From Herbaspirillum robiniae (GTDB lineage: Bacteria > Pseudomonadota > Gammaproteobacteria > Burkholderiales > Burkholderiaceae_D), in the NCBI RefSeq assembly GCF_002213415.1, contig NZ_NJGU01000001.1, positions 496,001-560,000 of the forward strand: 64,000 bases of DNA, written 5' to 3'. The notes beneath the pieces are model-generated. The model was not told the DNA's origin. It did no database searches and saw only the letters and a list, made by a program, of their open reading frames with translations. The position numbers and the translations under genes were made by a program. Numbering within the stretch: the first letter of the stretch is position 1; every line of letters starts with the position of its first letter. This document shows positions 7,723-15,799 of this stretch, piece by piece.

Positions 7723-9183
7723 TTACAGGCCGGTGTGCTCGGCCACGAAGGACTTCACGCACGCGGCGTCGGCCGGCATCACCTCGAAGCGCTGCGGCAG
7801 CGCCTCGATGTTCTCGAAGCCCGCCGGGCGATCGGCGTCGCGGCCCAGCGCTTCGCGGATGGTTTCGTTGAACTTGGCCGGCAGCGCGGTTTCCAGCACG
7901 ATCATGGTCACGCCCGGGGTCAGGTTCTCGCGCGCCACCTTGATGCCGTCGGCGGTATGGGTGTCGACGGTGATGCCGTAGTTCTTTTCGGCGAAACGGA
8001 TGGTGTCCAGGCGGTCGGCGTGGGTCGAGCGGCCGGAGGCGAAACCGTACTTGATCACGCTGGCGAACTCATCGCCGTCGCTGCCCGGCTTGCCGGTCAG
8101 GTCGAAGCCGCCGGCGGTCTCGACCTTGTGGAACAGCGCCTTGACGCGCGCGGCGTCGCGCCCCAGCAGATCGTAGACGAAGCGTTCGAAGTTCGAGGCC
8201 TTGCTGATGTCCATGCTGGGGCTGCTGGTGTGGTAGGTCTCGGCCGACTTGCGCACGCGGTAGACGCCGGTGCGGAAGAATTCGTCGAGCACGTCGTTCT
8301 CGTTGGTGGCGACCACCAGCTTGTCGATCGGCAAGCCCATCATGCGCGCGATATGGCCGGCGCAGATGTTGCCGAAGTTGCCCGAAGGCACGGTGAAGGA
8401 AACCTTCTGCGCGTTGGAACTGGTGGCGGCCAGGTAGCCGCGGAAGTAGTACACCACCTGCGCCACGACGCGCGCCCAGTTGATCGAGTTGACGGTGCCG
8501 ATCTTCTTGGCGGCCTTGTAGTCGAGGTCGTTGGAGATGGCCTTGACGATGTCCTGGCAATCGTCGAACACGCCTTCGACGGCGATGTTGAAGATGTTGG
8601 GGTCCTGCAGGCTGAACATCTGCGCGGTCTGGAAGGCGCTCATCTTCTTGTGCGGCGACAGCATGAAGACGCGGATGCCCTGCTTGCCGCGCATGGCGTA
8701 TTCGGCCGCGCTGCCGGTGTCGCCCGAGGTGGCGCCGACGATGTTGAGCTCGGCGCCCTTCTTGGCCAGCGCGTACTCGAACAGGTTGCCCAGCAGCTGC
8801 ATGGCCATGTCCTTGAACGCCAGGGTCGGGCCGTTGGACAGGCCTTGCAGCACCAGCTTCTTGCCGTCCTTGTCTTCCAGCGTGCGCAGCGGCGTGATCT
8901 GCGCCGCGTCCTCGCCGGCGCGGGTGTTGCGGTAGACGTCGGCGGTGTAGGTCTTGTGCGCCAGCGCCTTCAGGTCAGCCTCGGGAATGTCGGTGGCGAA
9001 CTTCTTCAACACCTCGAACGCCAGGTCGGCATAGGACAGCTTGCGCCACTGGTCCAGCTCGGCGCCGCTCACCTGCGGGTACTGCGACGGCAGGTACAGG
9101 CCGCCGTCCGGCGCCAGGCCGCCCAGCAGGATTTCGGAAAAGGAAGGAGTGGCAGAGTGACCGCGTGTGGAGACGTATTGCAT
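7723..9183 (-). CDS. thrC: threonine synthase
   Basis: PLP enzyme converting O-phospho-homoserine to threonine, the last step of the pathway that begins with the nearby hom. At 486 residues it matches the long proteobacterial class (type I with N-terminal extension). The PLP lysine is Lys124 in LAFKDMAMQLL. The phosphate-binding GATSGDTGSAA loop follows, and VPSGNFGNICAGH lies mid-protein. The start MQYVSTRGHS is standard. Unlike the compact hom-thrC operons of relatives, a plus-strand gene lies between it and hom, so it needs its own promoter in 9184-9640. Confidence 0.96.
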   Translation of the reverse strand: MQYVSTRGHSATPSFSEILLGGLAPDGGLYLPSQYPQVSGAELDQWRKLSYADLAFEVLKKFATDIPEADLKALAHKTYTADVYRNTRAGEDAAQITPLRTLEDKDGKKLVLQGLSNGPTLAFKDMAMQLLGNLFEYALAKKGAELNIVGATSGDTGSAAEYAMRGKQGIRVFMLSPHKKMSAFQTAQMFSLQDPNIFNIAVEGVFDDCQDIVKAISNDLDYKAAKKIGTVNSINWARVVAQVVYYFRGYLAATSSNAQKVSFTVPSGNFGNICAGHIARMMGLPIDKLVVATNENDVLDEFFRTGVYRVRKSAETYHTSSPSMDISKASNFERFVYDLLGRDAARVKALFHKVETAGGFDLTGKPGSDGDEFASVIKYGFASGRSTHADRLDTIRFAEKNYGITVDTHTADGIKVARENLTPGVTMIVLETALPAKFNETIREALGRDADRPAGFENIEALPQRFEVMPADAACVKSFVAEHTGL

Positions 9184-9644
9184 GACGTGTGAAGGCAGCA
9201 GAAATGCGTGGTATGCGCGTGGTGGCCGGAAAATCGGAAAAGACCGCCATTATAGCGTCCCGCCGCCCTCCCCGATCACATTTGCGGCGCGCCCGGCACT
9301 TGCGGTGCGGACAGCATCAGCATGCGGCGCCGGGCCGCCGATGCCCGGACTTGAGGTCCCGCGCGTGGAAACATTCAGGTGCGGATCAATGCCGCCCCGG
9401 CGCGCGGAGCAGCCCAGGAAGAGCGCACCGTCGTCTTCAAATGAGCCCTGAACGCCGTAGCCGGATTTTGTTTCAATAAAGAAATGAATTTGTCCGCGGC
9501 GACATGAAATAAAACGTTACCACCCTTGAAAGCCCGGCTGGGCCGGGCTATGCTGCGGCACTTCGTGCTTGCGCCCCTCATGGGGAATTCCTGCACGACA
9601 GCCAAATCAAAGACGGCATTCAACTCAAGAAGGATGGAAACGGC
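9184..9644. other. noncoding gap between divergent thrC and adhesin-E-like gene
   Basis: 460 bp with no convincing ORF. It must carry the thrC promoter leftward and the promoter of the secreted-protein gene rightward. The right part (about 9465-9520) is AT-richer than its surroundings. A perfect 8 bp hairpin AGCCCGGC-TGG-GCCGGGCT lies at 9531-9549 in the putative 5' leader of the rightward gene. I could not assign promoter hexamers with confidence. Confidence 0.5.
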
Positions 9645-10082
9645 ATGAAACACAAGATCAAGACCCTGCTCGCGGCGTCCGGCATGTTTGGCGCCTTGCT
9701 GGCGGGCATTCCGGCGCATGCGGAAAACTGGCAATCGCTGGGCGGCTCCGACGAGTCAGAACTGCTGATCGATACCGACTCCATCGTCGAGGCCGGCGGC
9801 ATGCGCGAGGCATGGTCCCTGTGGAACTTCAAGCAGGCGCGTCCCAACACCGGCGATTCCGGCTTCCCCACCCTGAAGTCGTACAAGGACCTGCACCAGT
9901 ACAACTGCAAGGCCGGCACCGTGAAGCTGGTGCGCGAGATCATCTTTGCCGAGAACGACGGCAAGGGCGACAAGCGCGACCACTCCGACGCGCTCAAGGG
10001 CATGGAGTTCTCCAAGCCCAAGCCGATGTCGGTGGGCGACGCGATGCTGCAGGCGGTGTGCGGCTTCGAACTGAAGAAGTGA
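9645..10082 (+). CDS. secreted surface-adhesin-E-like small protein
   Basis: Exported protein of 145 residues with a clear Sec signal peptide: a Lys-rich start, a hydrophobic core (LLAASGMFGALLAGI) and an AHA-E cleavage site near residue 26. The mature part has the pattern WQSLGGSDESELLIDTDSI ... MREAWSLWNF ... YNCKAGTVKLV ... AVCGFELKK. This resembles the Surface-adhesin protein E domain seen in many betaproteobacterial periplasmic proteins of unknown role. Two cysteines may form a disulfide. An AAGGATG ribosome site precedes the ATG. It sits alone on the plus strand between thrC and hom and ends at a strong terminator. The function is not established. Confidence 0.75.
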   Translation: MKHKIKTLLAASGMFGALLAGIPAHAENWQSLGGSDESELLIDTDSIVEAGGMREAWSLWNFKQARPNTGDSGFPTLKSYKDLHQYNCKAGTVKLVREIIFAENDGKGDKRDHSDALKGMEFSKPKPMSVGDAMLQAVCGFELKK

Positions 10083-10121
10083 TCGCTGCCCGCCGCCCCT
10101 GATACGGCGGCGCGCAGATAA

Positions 10122-10150
10122 AAAAACGGAGCCCGAGGGCTCCGTTTTTC
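10122..10150. terminator. bidirectional intrinsic terminator
   Basis: Perfect 12 bp stem AAAAACGGAGCC / GGCTCCGTTTTT with loop CGAG, between the convergent adhesin-E-like gene and hom. It has U-runs on both strands. Confidence 0.92.
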
Positions 10151-10178
10151 ATTGCTTGCATGACTGGGGCAGCGTCAA

Positions 10179-11489
10179 TCAGTTCAGCTCTTCCAGGCGG
10201 ATCTTGGTGACCGCGCCCACCACCGTGGCCAGGGCTTCGATCTTGGCGATGGCCGCCTCGATGTTCTTTTCCTGGGTCTGGTGGGTCAGCATGATGATGT
10301 CGGTCTGTTGCTCGCCTTCGGCCGGCTCCTTCTGCAGCATGGCGTCGATCGAGATCGACGAGTCGGCCAGGATGCGGGTGACGTCGGCCAGCACGCCGGC
10401 CTTGTCGGCCACGCGCATGCGCAGGTAGTAGCTGGTGGTGACTTCAGCCATCGGCAGCACCGGGGTATCGGCCATGGAGCCCGGCTGGAAGGCCAGGTAA
10501 GGCACGCGGTGCTGCTGGTCGGCGGTGGCCAAGCGGGTGATGTCGACCAGGTCGGCGATCACGGCCGAGGCGGTCGGCTCGGAACCGGCGCCCTTGCCGT
10601 AATACAGGGTCTCACCGACGGCGTCGCCGCGCACCACGACGGCATTCATCGCGCCTTCGACGTTGGCGATCAGGCGTTGCGCCGGGATCAGCGTCGGGTG
10701 CACGCGCAGCTCGATGCCCTTCTCGGTCTGGCGCGTGATGCCCAGCAGCTTGATGCGGTAGCCCAGCTGCTCGGCATAGGTGATGTCGCTGGCCTGCAGC
10801 TTGGTGATGCCTTCCACGTGCGCGCGGTCGAACTGCACCGGGATGCCGAAGGCGATCGAGGCCATGATGGTCAGCTTGTGGGCGGCGTCCACGCCTTCGA
10901 TGTCGAAGGTCGGGTCGGCTTCGGCGTAGCCCAGGCGTTGCGCCTCCTTCAACACGACGTCGAAGTCCAGGCCCTTGTCGCGCATCTCCGAGAGGATGAA
11001 GTTGGTGGTGCCGTTGATGATGCCGGCGATCCACTGGATGCGGTTGGCGGTCAGGCCTTCGCGCAGCGCCTTGATGATGGGGATGCCGCCGGCCACGGCC
11101 GCCTCGAACGCAACCATCACGCCCTTCTCTTGCGCCGCCTTGAAGATCTCGTTGCCGTGCGTGGCGATCAGCGCCTTGTTGGCGGTGACCACGTGCTTGC
11201 CGTTGGCGATGGCCTTGAGCACCAGTTCCTTGGCGATGCCGTAGCCGCCGATGAGCTCGATGACGATGTCGATGTCGGGATCGTTCACCACCAGGTTGGC
11301 GTCGTTGACAACCTTGACTTCTCCATTCGTCAGTTCGGTGGCGCGCTCGGTGTTGAGATCGGCCACCATGGTAATTTCAATGCCTCGGCCGGCGCGGCCG
11401 GCAATCTCTTCCTGATTGCGCTTGAGAACATTGAAAGTACCGGAACCCACGGTGCCGATGCCGAGCAAACCTACTTTGATGGATTTCAT
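10179..11489 (-). CDS. hom: homoserine dehydrogenase
   Basis: NAD(P)-dependent reduction of aspartate semialdehyde to homoserine, the branch point to threonine and methionine. It has 436 residues from the ATG at 11487-11489 (MKSIKVGLLG); a longer open frame upstream is unlikely. Domains: Rossmann domain with GLLGIGTVGSGTF at the start, catalytic domain with AAVAGGIPIIKALREGLTANRI and the NGTTNFIL motif, and a C-terminal ACT domain (YYLRMRVADKAGVLADVT onward) for feedback by threonine. It lies 67 bp after alaA, across a terminator-like hairpin. Confidence 0.96.
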   Translation of the reverse strand: MKSIKVGLLGIGTVGSGTFNVLKRNQEEIAGRAGRGIEITMVADLNTERATELTNGEVKVVNDANLVVNDPDIDIVIELIGGYGIAKELVLKAIANGKHVVTANKALIATHGNEIFKAAQEKGVMVAFEAAVAGGIPIIKALREGLTANRIQWIAGIINGTTNFILSEMRDKGLDFDVVLKEAQRLGYAEADPTFDIEGVDAAHKLTIMASIAFGIPVQFDRAHVEGITKLQASDITYAEQLGYRIKLLGITRQTEKGIELRVHPTLIPAQRLIANVEGAMNAVVVRGDAVGETLYYGKGAGSEPTASAVIADLVDITRLATADQQHRVPYLAFQPGSMADTPVLPMAEVTTSYYLRMRVADKAGVLADVTRILADSSISIDAMLQKEPAEGEQQTDIIMLTHQTQEKNIEAAIAKIEALATVVGAVTKIRLEELN

Positions 11490-11508
11490 ATTGTCTTCGT
11501 GGTTGGTG

Positions 11509-11544
11509 AAAAATGCCGCCGTGCCCAAACCCTGAGCACGGCGG
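11509..11544 (-). terminator. intrinsic terminator/attenuator between alaA and hom
   Basis: On the minus strand a 9 bp perfect stem CCGCCGTGC/GCACGGCGG with an 11 nt loop is followed by CATTTTT. The T-run ends only about 20 bp before the hom ATG, leaving no room for a separate promoter after it. Confidence 0.75.
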
Positions 11545-11556
11545 GTACTGCAAGTC

Positions 11557-12786
11557 TTACGCGGTGCCGTGGCGGCGGCGATAGCCTTCGAGGAAGTGGG
11601 CGATGCGGCCCATGGACTCGGTCAGGTCGTCGGTGTTGGGCAGGAACACCACGCGGAAGTGGTCGGGCGTGGGGCAATTGAAGCCGGTGCCCTGCACGAT
11701 CAGCACCTTCTCCTCGGCCAGCAGCTCGTAGGCGAACTCCTGGTCGTCCTTGATCGGATAGATTTCGGGATCCAGGCGCGGGAACATGTACAGCGCCGAC
11801 TTCGGCTTCACGCAGGTCACGCCCGGGATGTCGGTCAGCAGCTTGTGCGCCAGGTCGCGCTGCTTGGCCAGGCGGCCGTTGGGCGCGACCAGGTCGTTGA
11901 TGCTCTGGTAGCCGCCCAGCGCGGTCTGGATCGCATACTGGCCGGGCGCGTTGGCGCACAGGCGCATCGAGGCCAGCATGTTGAGGCCTTCGATGTAGTC
12001 GCGCGCATGCTTCTTCTCGCCCGAGACCACCATCCAGCCGGCGCGATAGCCGCAAGAGCGATAGTTCTTGGACAGGCCGTTGAAGGTGATGAACAGCACG
12101 TCGTCGGCCAGCGAGGCCAGCGAGGTGTGGGTGTTGCCGTCGTAGAGCACCTTGTCGTAGATCTCGTCGGCCAGGATGATCAGCTGGTGCTGGCGCGCGA
12201 CCTCGATGATCTCCTTTAACACCTCGGTCGAATACAGCGCGCCGGTGGGGTTGTTGGGGTTGATGACCACGATCGCCTTGGTGTTGGGCGTGATCTTCTT
12301 CTTGATGTCGGCGATGTCGGGCTGCCAGCCTTGCTGCTCGTCGCAGACGTAGTGCACCGGCGTGCCGCCGGACAGGCTGACGGCCGCGGTCCACAGCGGG
12401 TAGTCGGGCGACGGCACCAGCACTTCGTCGCCGGTGTTGAGCAGCGCGTTCACGCTCATGACGATCAGCTCGGAGGCGCCATTGCCCAGGTAGATGTCGT
12501 CGATGGTGACGCCTTCGATCTTCTTCTGCTGGGTGTAATGCATGACCGACTTGCGCGGCGCGAACAGGCCCTTGGAATCGGTATAGCCGGAGGCGTTGCC
12601 CATGTTGCGGATCATGTCCTGCACGATCTCGTCGGGCGCGTCGAAGCCGAAGGCGGCCAGGTTGCCGATGTTGAGCTTGATGATCTTGTGGCCCTCTTCC
12701 TCCATCTGACGCGCTTTTTCCAGCACGGGACCACGAATGTCGTAACACACATCTGCCAGCTTCTTGGATTTCTGAATCGGTCGCAC
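11557..12786 (-). CDS. alaA: alanine-synthesizing aminotransferase AlaA-like (class I/II)
   Basis: PLP aminotransferase making alanine from pyruvate and glutamate. At 409 residues it looks collinear with E. coli AlaA (YfbQ) from the start (CYDIRGPVLEKA) to the end, by memory of that sequence. Lys240 in NGLSKNYRS is the PLP lysine, with INPNNPTGALYS and LADEIYDKVLYD as other fold I landmarks and RVVFLP near the substrate-binding Arg. It lies upstream of hom-thrC as in many Burkholderiales. Its promoter should be in the divergent gap to the right. Confidence 0.92.
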   Translation of the reverse strand: MRPIQKSKKLADVCYDIRGPVLEKARQMEEEGHKIIKLNIGNLAAFGFDAPDEIVQDMIRNMGNASGYTDSKGLFAPRKSVMHYTQQKKIEGVTIDDIYLGNGASELIVMSVNALLNTGDEVLVPSPDYPLWTAAVSLSGGTPVHYVCDEQQGWQPDIADIKKKITPNTKAIVVINPNNPTGALYSTEVLKEIIEVARQHQLIILADEIYDKVLYDGNTHTSLASLADDVLFITFNGLSKNYRSCGYRAGWMVVSGEKKHARDYIEGLNMLASMRLCANAPGQYAIQTALGGYQSINDLVAPNGRLAKQRDLAHKLLTDIPGVTCVKPKSALYMFPRLDPEIYPIKDDQEFAYELLAEEKVLIVQGTGFNCPTPDHFRVVFLPNTDDLTESMGRIAHFLEGYRRRHGTA

Positions 12787-13191
12787 AGCTCTTCCTCTAC
12801 ACGTTTCGGGACGGCCTCCGGGAAACCGTCCCCTCCTGCGCGCCGCCGGATCCGGAACCTTTCGGATTCCGGCGTCTCCATCTCGGCGCGTTCATATGAT
12901 TTGCTTCCGGTGCCTTTCGGCAATTTTCTGCATCGCCGCCGTCCCGTTGCAGCGCAACGCAAACCGGTGGCGAACGCTGGCGGACACGCTTGCAAAGGCG
13001 CTTGGCCAGCCGGCCGGGAACCGGCCATTTTGCCCAAAGCTGTCCATTTTATCAATCAAATAGGCGCGCGCCCGAGATGGAAACGGCTACAATGCTGCAC
13101 TTTACGACCAGATTGCTGCAATGCATGTCGGAATGACATCGCGGCCGCGCCGCCTACCGCTCTTCCGGCTGCCTTCGCAGCCCATCTTGCG
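12787..13191. other. divergent promoter gap between alaA and Mth938-like gene
   Basis: 405 bp without a supported gene. An ORF on the plus strand crosses it but its start lies inside alaA in antisense, so I reject that extension. It contains a copy of the 17-mer GTGGCGAACGCTGGCGG at 12967-12983, also found in the palindromic element near 3749. An AT-richer stretch (13040-13095) includes TACAAT at 13088-13093, a possible -10 for the Arn-side genes, but without a good -35. Confidence 0.4.
12967..12983 (+). repeat. second copy of intergenic 17-mer
   Basis: Exact copy of the 17 bases at 3749-3765, again in a noncoding gap and in the same orientation. No flanking 19 bp palindrome accompanies this copy. 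Confidence 0.6.
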
Positions 13192-13572
13192 ATGAAGCTT
13201 CACACAACCGAAACCAAGCAGTACCAGACCGTGACCGCCTACGATGAGGACGGCGTCGAGCTGAACGCGATCCGCTTCACCGACAGCCTGCTGGTGCTGC
13301 CCGAGAGCGATCCCGTGCCGTGGCCGGTGGCCAGCTTCGAGGCGCTGACCGCAGCCGACTTCGAACGCATCGACGCCACCGCCCCGGACGTGGTGATCCT
13401 GGGCACCGGCGAGCGCCAGCGCTTCGTCCATCCCAAGCTGACCGCGGTGCTGACCGCGCGCCGCATCGGCGTGGAATGCATGGACAACCAGGCGGCCTGC
13501 CGCACCTACAACATCCTGATGGCCGAAGGCCGCAAGGTGGCGCTGGCGCTGATCATTGCGCCCAAAAACTGA
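13192..13572 (+). CDS. Mth938/NDUFAF3-like domain protein
   Basis: Small cytoplasmic protein of 126 residues. MKLHTTETKQYQTVTAYDED matches the start of Mth938-domain proteins, and the family core is DVVILGTGERQRF followed by GVECMDNQAACRTYNILMAEGRKVALALI. Mitochondrial relatives (NDUFAF3) assist complex I assembly; the bacterial role is not defined. The start is the ATG at 13192; the much longer open frame upstream lacks protein-like character. It is 55 bp upstream of arnT and probably cotranscribed, a neighbourhood I recall from other betaproteobacteria. Confidence 0.85.
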   Translation: MKLHTTETKQYQTVTAYDEDGVELNAIRFTDSLLVLPESDPVPWPVASFEALTAADFERIDATAPDVVILGTGERQRFVHPKLTAVLTARRIGVECMDNQAACRTYNILMAEGRKVALALIIAPKN

Positions 13573-13627
13573 TTCCGCGCTTTGCCGCGACAAGAAACCC
13601 AAGAACACGCACAAGGAACCGCCGTAA

Positions 13628-15352
13628 ATGCGCGAACTGTATAAATCGAAGGCGTTCATCTGGACGCTGCTCATCCTGTTTCTGCTGGTCTGGTTCTGGA
13701 TGCTGGGGGCGCGCACCCTGGTGCCGACCGATGAAGGCCGCTACGCGGAAATGGCGCGCGAGATGGTCGCCACGCAGGACTGGATCACGACCCGCCTGAA
13801 CGGCATCAAGTACTTCGAGAAGCCGCCGCTCCAGACCTGGATGAACGCCGTCACCTTCGAGCTGTTTGGCCTGGGCGAATGGCAGGCGCGGCTGTGGACC
13901 GGCCTGTGCGGCCTGCTGGGCATCGGCCTGGTGGCCGTGACCGGCACCCGCGTGTTCAGCGGCCGCGTGGGCTTCTACGCCGCGCTGGTGCTGGCATCGA
14001 GCTTCTTCTGGGCCGGCATGGGCCACATCAACACGCTGGACATGGGCCTGACGGGCATGATGACCATCTCGCTGTGCGCCTTGCTGATGGCGCAGCGCGA
14101 CGGAGCCTCGCGCGACATCCAGCGCAACTGGATGCTGCTGTGCTGGGCCGGCATGGCGCTGGCCGTGCTGTCCAAGGGCCTGATCGGCATCGTGCTGCCG
14201 GGCGCGGTGCTGGTGCTCTACACCCTGTTCTCGCGCGACTGGGCGATCTGGAAGCGCCTGCACCTGTTCAAGGGCCTGCTGCTGTTCTTCGCCATCGCCA
14301 CGCCGTGGTTCGTCGCGGTGTCGCTGAAGAACCCGGAGTTCCCGCAGTTCTTCTTCATCCACGAGCACTTCCAGCGCTTCACCAGCAAGATCCACAGCCG
14401 CACCGGCCCGTGGTACTACTTCATCCCCATCCTGGTGCTGGGCATCGTGCCGTGGCTGGGCGTGTTCTTCCAGGGACTGTGGCAAGGCGTGCGTGAAGAG
14501 CGCGACACCGCCGGCTACAACAGCCTCAACGGCGGACGTTTCCAGCCGAAGAAGATGCTGCTGATCTGGGCCGCCTTCATCTTCGTGTTCTTCAGCATCT
14601 CGGACTCCAAGCTGCCGTCCTATATCCTGCCGATCTTCCCGGCGCTGGCCCTGCTCATCGCCTGCTACCTGGAGCGCGCCGACTACAAGGCACTGGCCTG
14701 GGCCGGTTCGCTGGTGGCCGTGCCCAGTGCGGTGGCGCTGGCCTTCATCCCGCGCGTGCCGTCGCTGGCCAAGGACGCGTTCTCGCTGCCGCTGGTGGAG
14801 GCGCATGTCCCCTACATCTACGCCGGCACGCTGATCTTCTTCATCGGCGGCGTCGCCGCCATCCGGCTGGCGCGCCAGCACAAGGATGCCGCGGTGACCG
14901 CGCTGGCCGCGACCGCCTTCCTGGCGGGCCAGGTGCTGATGCTGGGCCACGACCCACAAGGCCGCTATTCGGCCGGCGTCGACTACGTGCCGGCGCTGCA
15001 GGCCGAGCTCAAGCCCGAGACCCCGATCTACCTGGTCGGCCGCTACGAGCAGGCGCTGCCCTTCTACCTGCAGCGGACCATGACGCTGGTGCAGCATGCC
15101 GACGAGATGGAGTTCGGCCTGAAGCAGGAGCCGCAGCTGTGGCTGCCGACCGTGGATGCCTTCGTCGCCCAATGGGTGGCCGACCATACCGCCGGCAAGA
15201 AGGACATCGCCATCATCAATCCGGACATCTACAAGCAGCTGGTCGAGCGCAAGCTGCCGATGCGCCTGATCGGCCAGGATCCGCGCCGCGTGATCGTGGC
15301 CAATGACCCGGCGCCGGAAGCCGCCGCCGGCGGCAAGAAGGCGGCGCAATGA
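13628..15352 (+). CDS. arnT: lipid A 4-amino-4-deoxy-L-arabinose transferase (ArnT/PMT family)
   Basis: Inner-membrane glycosyltransferase (GT83) that moves aminoarabinose from undecaprenyl phosphate to lipid A on the periplasmic face, lowering affinity for polymyxin. It has 574 residues, slightly longer than the E. coli protein (about 550). After the first membrane helix comes the periplasmic PTDEGRYAEMAREM motif with the metal-binding Asp, then about a dozen hydrophobic helices, the KPPLQTWMNA loop, and a soluble C-terminal domain of about 100 residues. The next gene overlaps its end by four bases (ATGA). The neighbours complete the Arn pathway, which supports this over other PMT-family roles. 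Confidence 0.92.
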   Translation: MRELYKSKAFIWTLLILFLLVWFWMLGARTLVPTDEGRYAEMAREMVATQDWITTRLNGIKYFEKPPLQTWMNAVTFELFGLGEWQARLWTGLCGLLGIGLVAVTGTRVFSGRVGFYAALVLASSFFWAGMGHINTLDMGLTGMMTISLCALLMAQRDGASRDIQRNWMLLCWAGMALAVLSKGLIGIVLPGAVLVLYTLFSRDWAIWKRLHLFKGLLLFFAIATPWFVAVSLKNPEFPQFFFIHEHFQRFTSKIHSRTGPWYYFIPILVLGIVPWLGVFFQGLWQGVREERDTAGYNSLNGGRFQPKKMLLIWAAFIFVFFSISDSKLPSYILPIFPALALLIACYLERADYKALAWAGSLVAVPSAVALAFIPRVPSLAKDAFSLPLVEAHVPYIYAGTLIFFIGGVAAIRLARQHKDAAVTALAATAFLAGQVLMLGHDPQGRYSAGVDYVPALQAELKPETPIYLVGRYEQALPFYLQRTMTLVQHADEMEFGLKQEPQLWLPTVDAFVAQWVADHTAGKKDIAIINPDIYKQLVERKLPMRLIGQDPRRVIVANDPAPEAAAGGKKAAQ

Positions 15353-15720
15353 ATCTCGCGACCTTCGGATTCATCTTCGCCGGCATTTGCCTCAACGCGG
15401 TGGCGCAGCTGCTGCTCAAGGCCGGCACCAACGCCGTGGGCGCGATCCACCTGACCGCCGACAACTGGTTCGCCACGGGCCTGAAACTTGCTACCCAGCT
15501 GCCCATCATCGGCGGCCTGTCCTGCTATGTGATTTCGGTGGTGGTGTGGATCATCGGCCTGTCGCGGGTGGACGTGACCATCGCCTACCCGCTGCTGTCG
15601 CTGGGCTACATCATCAACGCCGTGGGCGCCTGGTATTTCCTCGGCGAAGCGGTGTCGATGCAGCGCATCCTGGCCATCGGCGTGATCATCGTCGGCGTGG
15701 TCTTGCTGACAAGAAGCTGA
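15349..15720 (+). CDS. EamA/SMR-type flippase subunit, ArnE/ArnF-like
   Basis: Four-helix small membrane protein of 123 residues, overlapping arnT by four bases (ATGA coupling). Position and size match ArnE/ArnF, which in enterics form a heterodimer flipping undecaprenyl-phosphate-aminoarabinose to the periplasm. Helix patterns: GICLNAVAQLLLKAG, a second helix around residue 55 (SCYVISVVVWIIGLSRVDVTI, a typical EamA stretch), then AYPLLSLGYIINAVGAWYFLGE and a final helix ending in RS. Only one such gene is present, so it may act as a homodimer or with a partner elsewhere. Confidence 0.82.
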   Translation: MNLATFGFIFAGICLNAVAQLLLKAGTNAVGAIHLTADNWFATGLKLATQLPIIGGLSCYVISVVVWIIGLSRVDVTIAYPLLSLGYIINAVGAWYFLGEAVSMQRILAIGVIIVGVVLLTRS

Positions 15721-15799
15721 TTTACAATAGCGCCGCGCGCGACAACATGTCCCCGCGCGGCTGCCCTATCCGACCATTCGCCAGACCTGAAACACGACC

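Noticed and set aside
12331-13191. Long N-terminal extension of the Mth938-like protein
   Set aside because: The extension is antisense to alaA and low-complexity; the family start matches the ATG at 13192.
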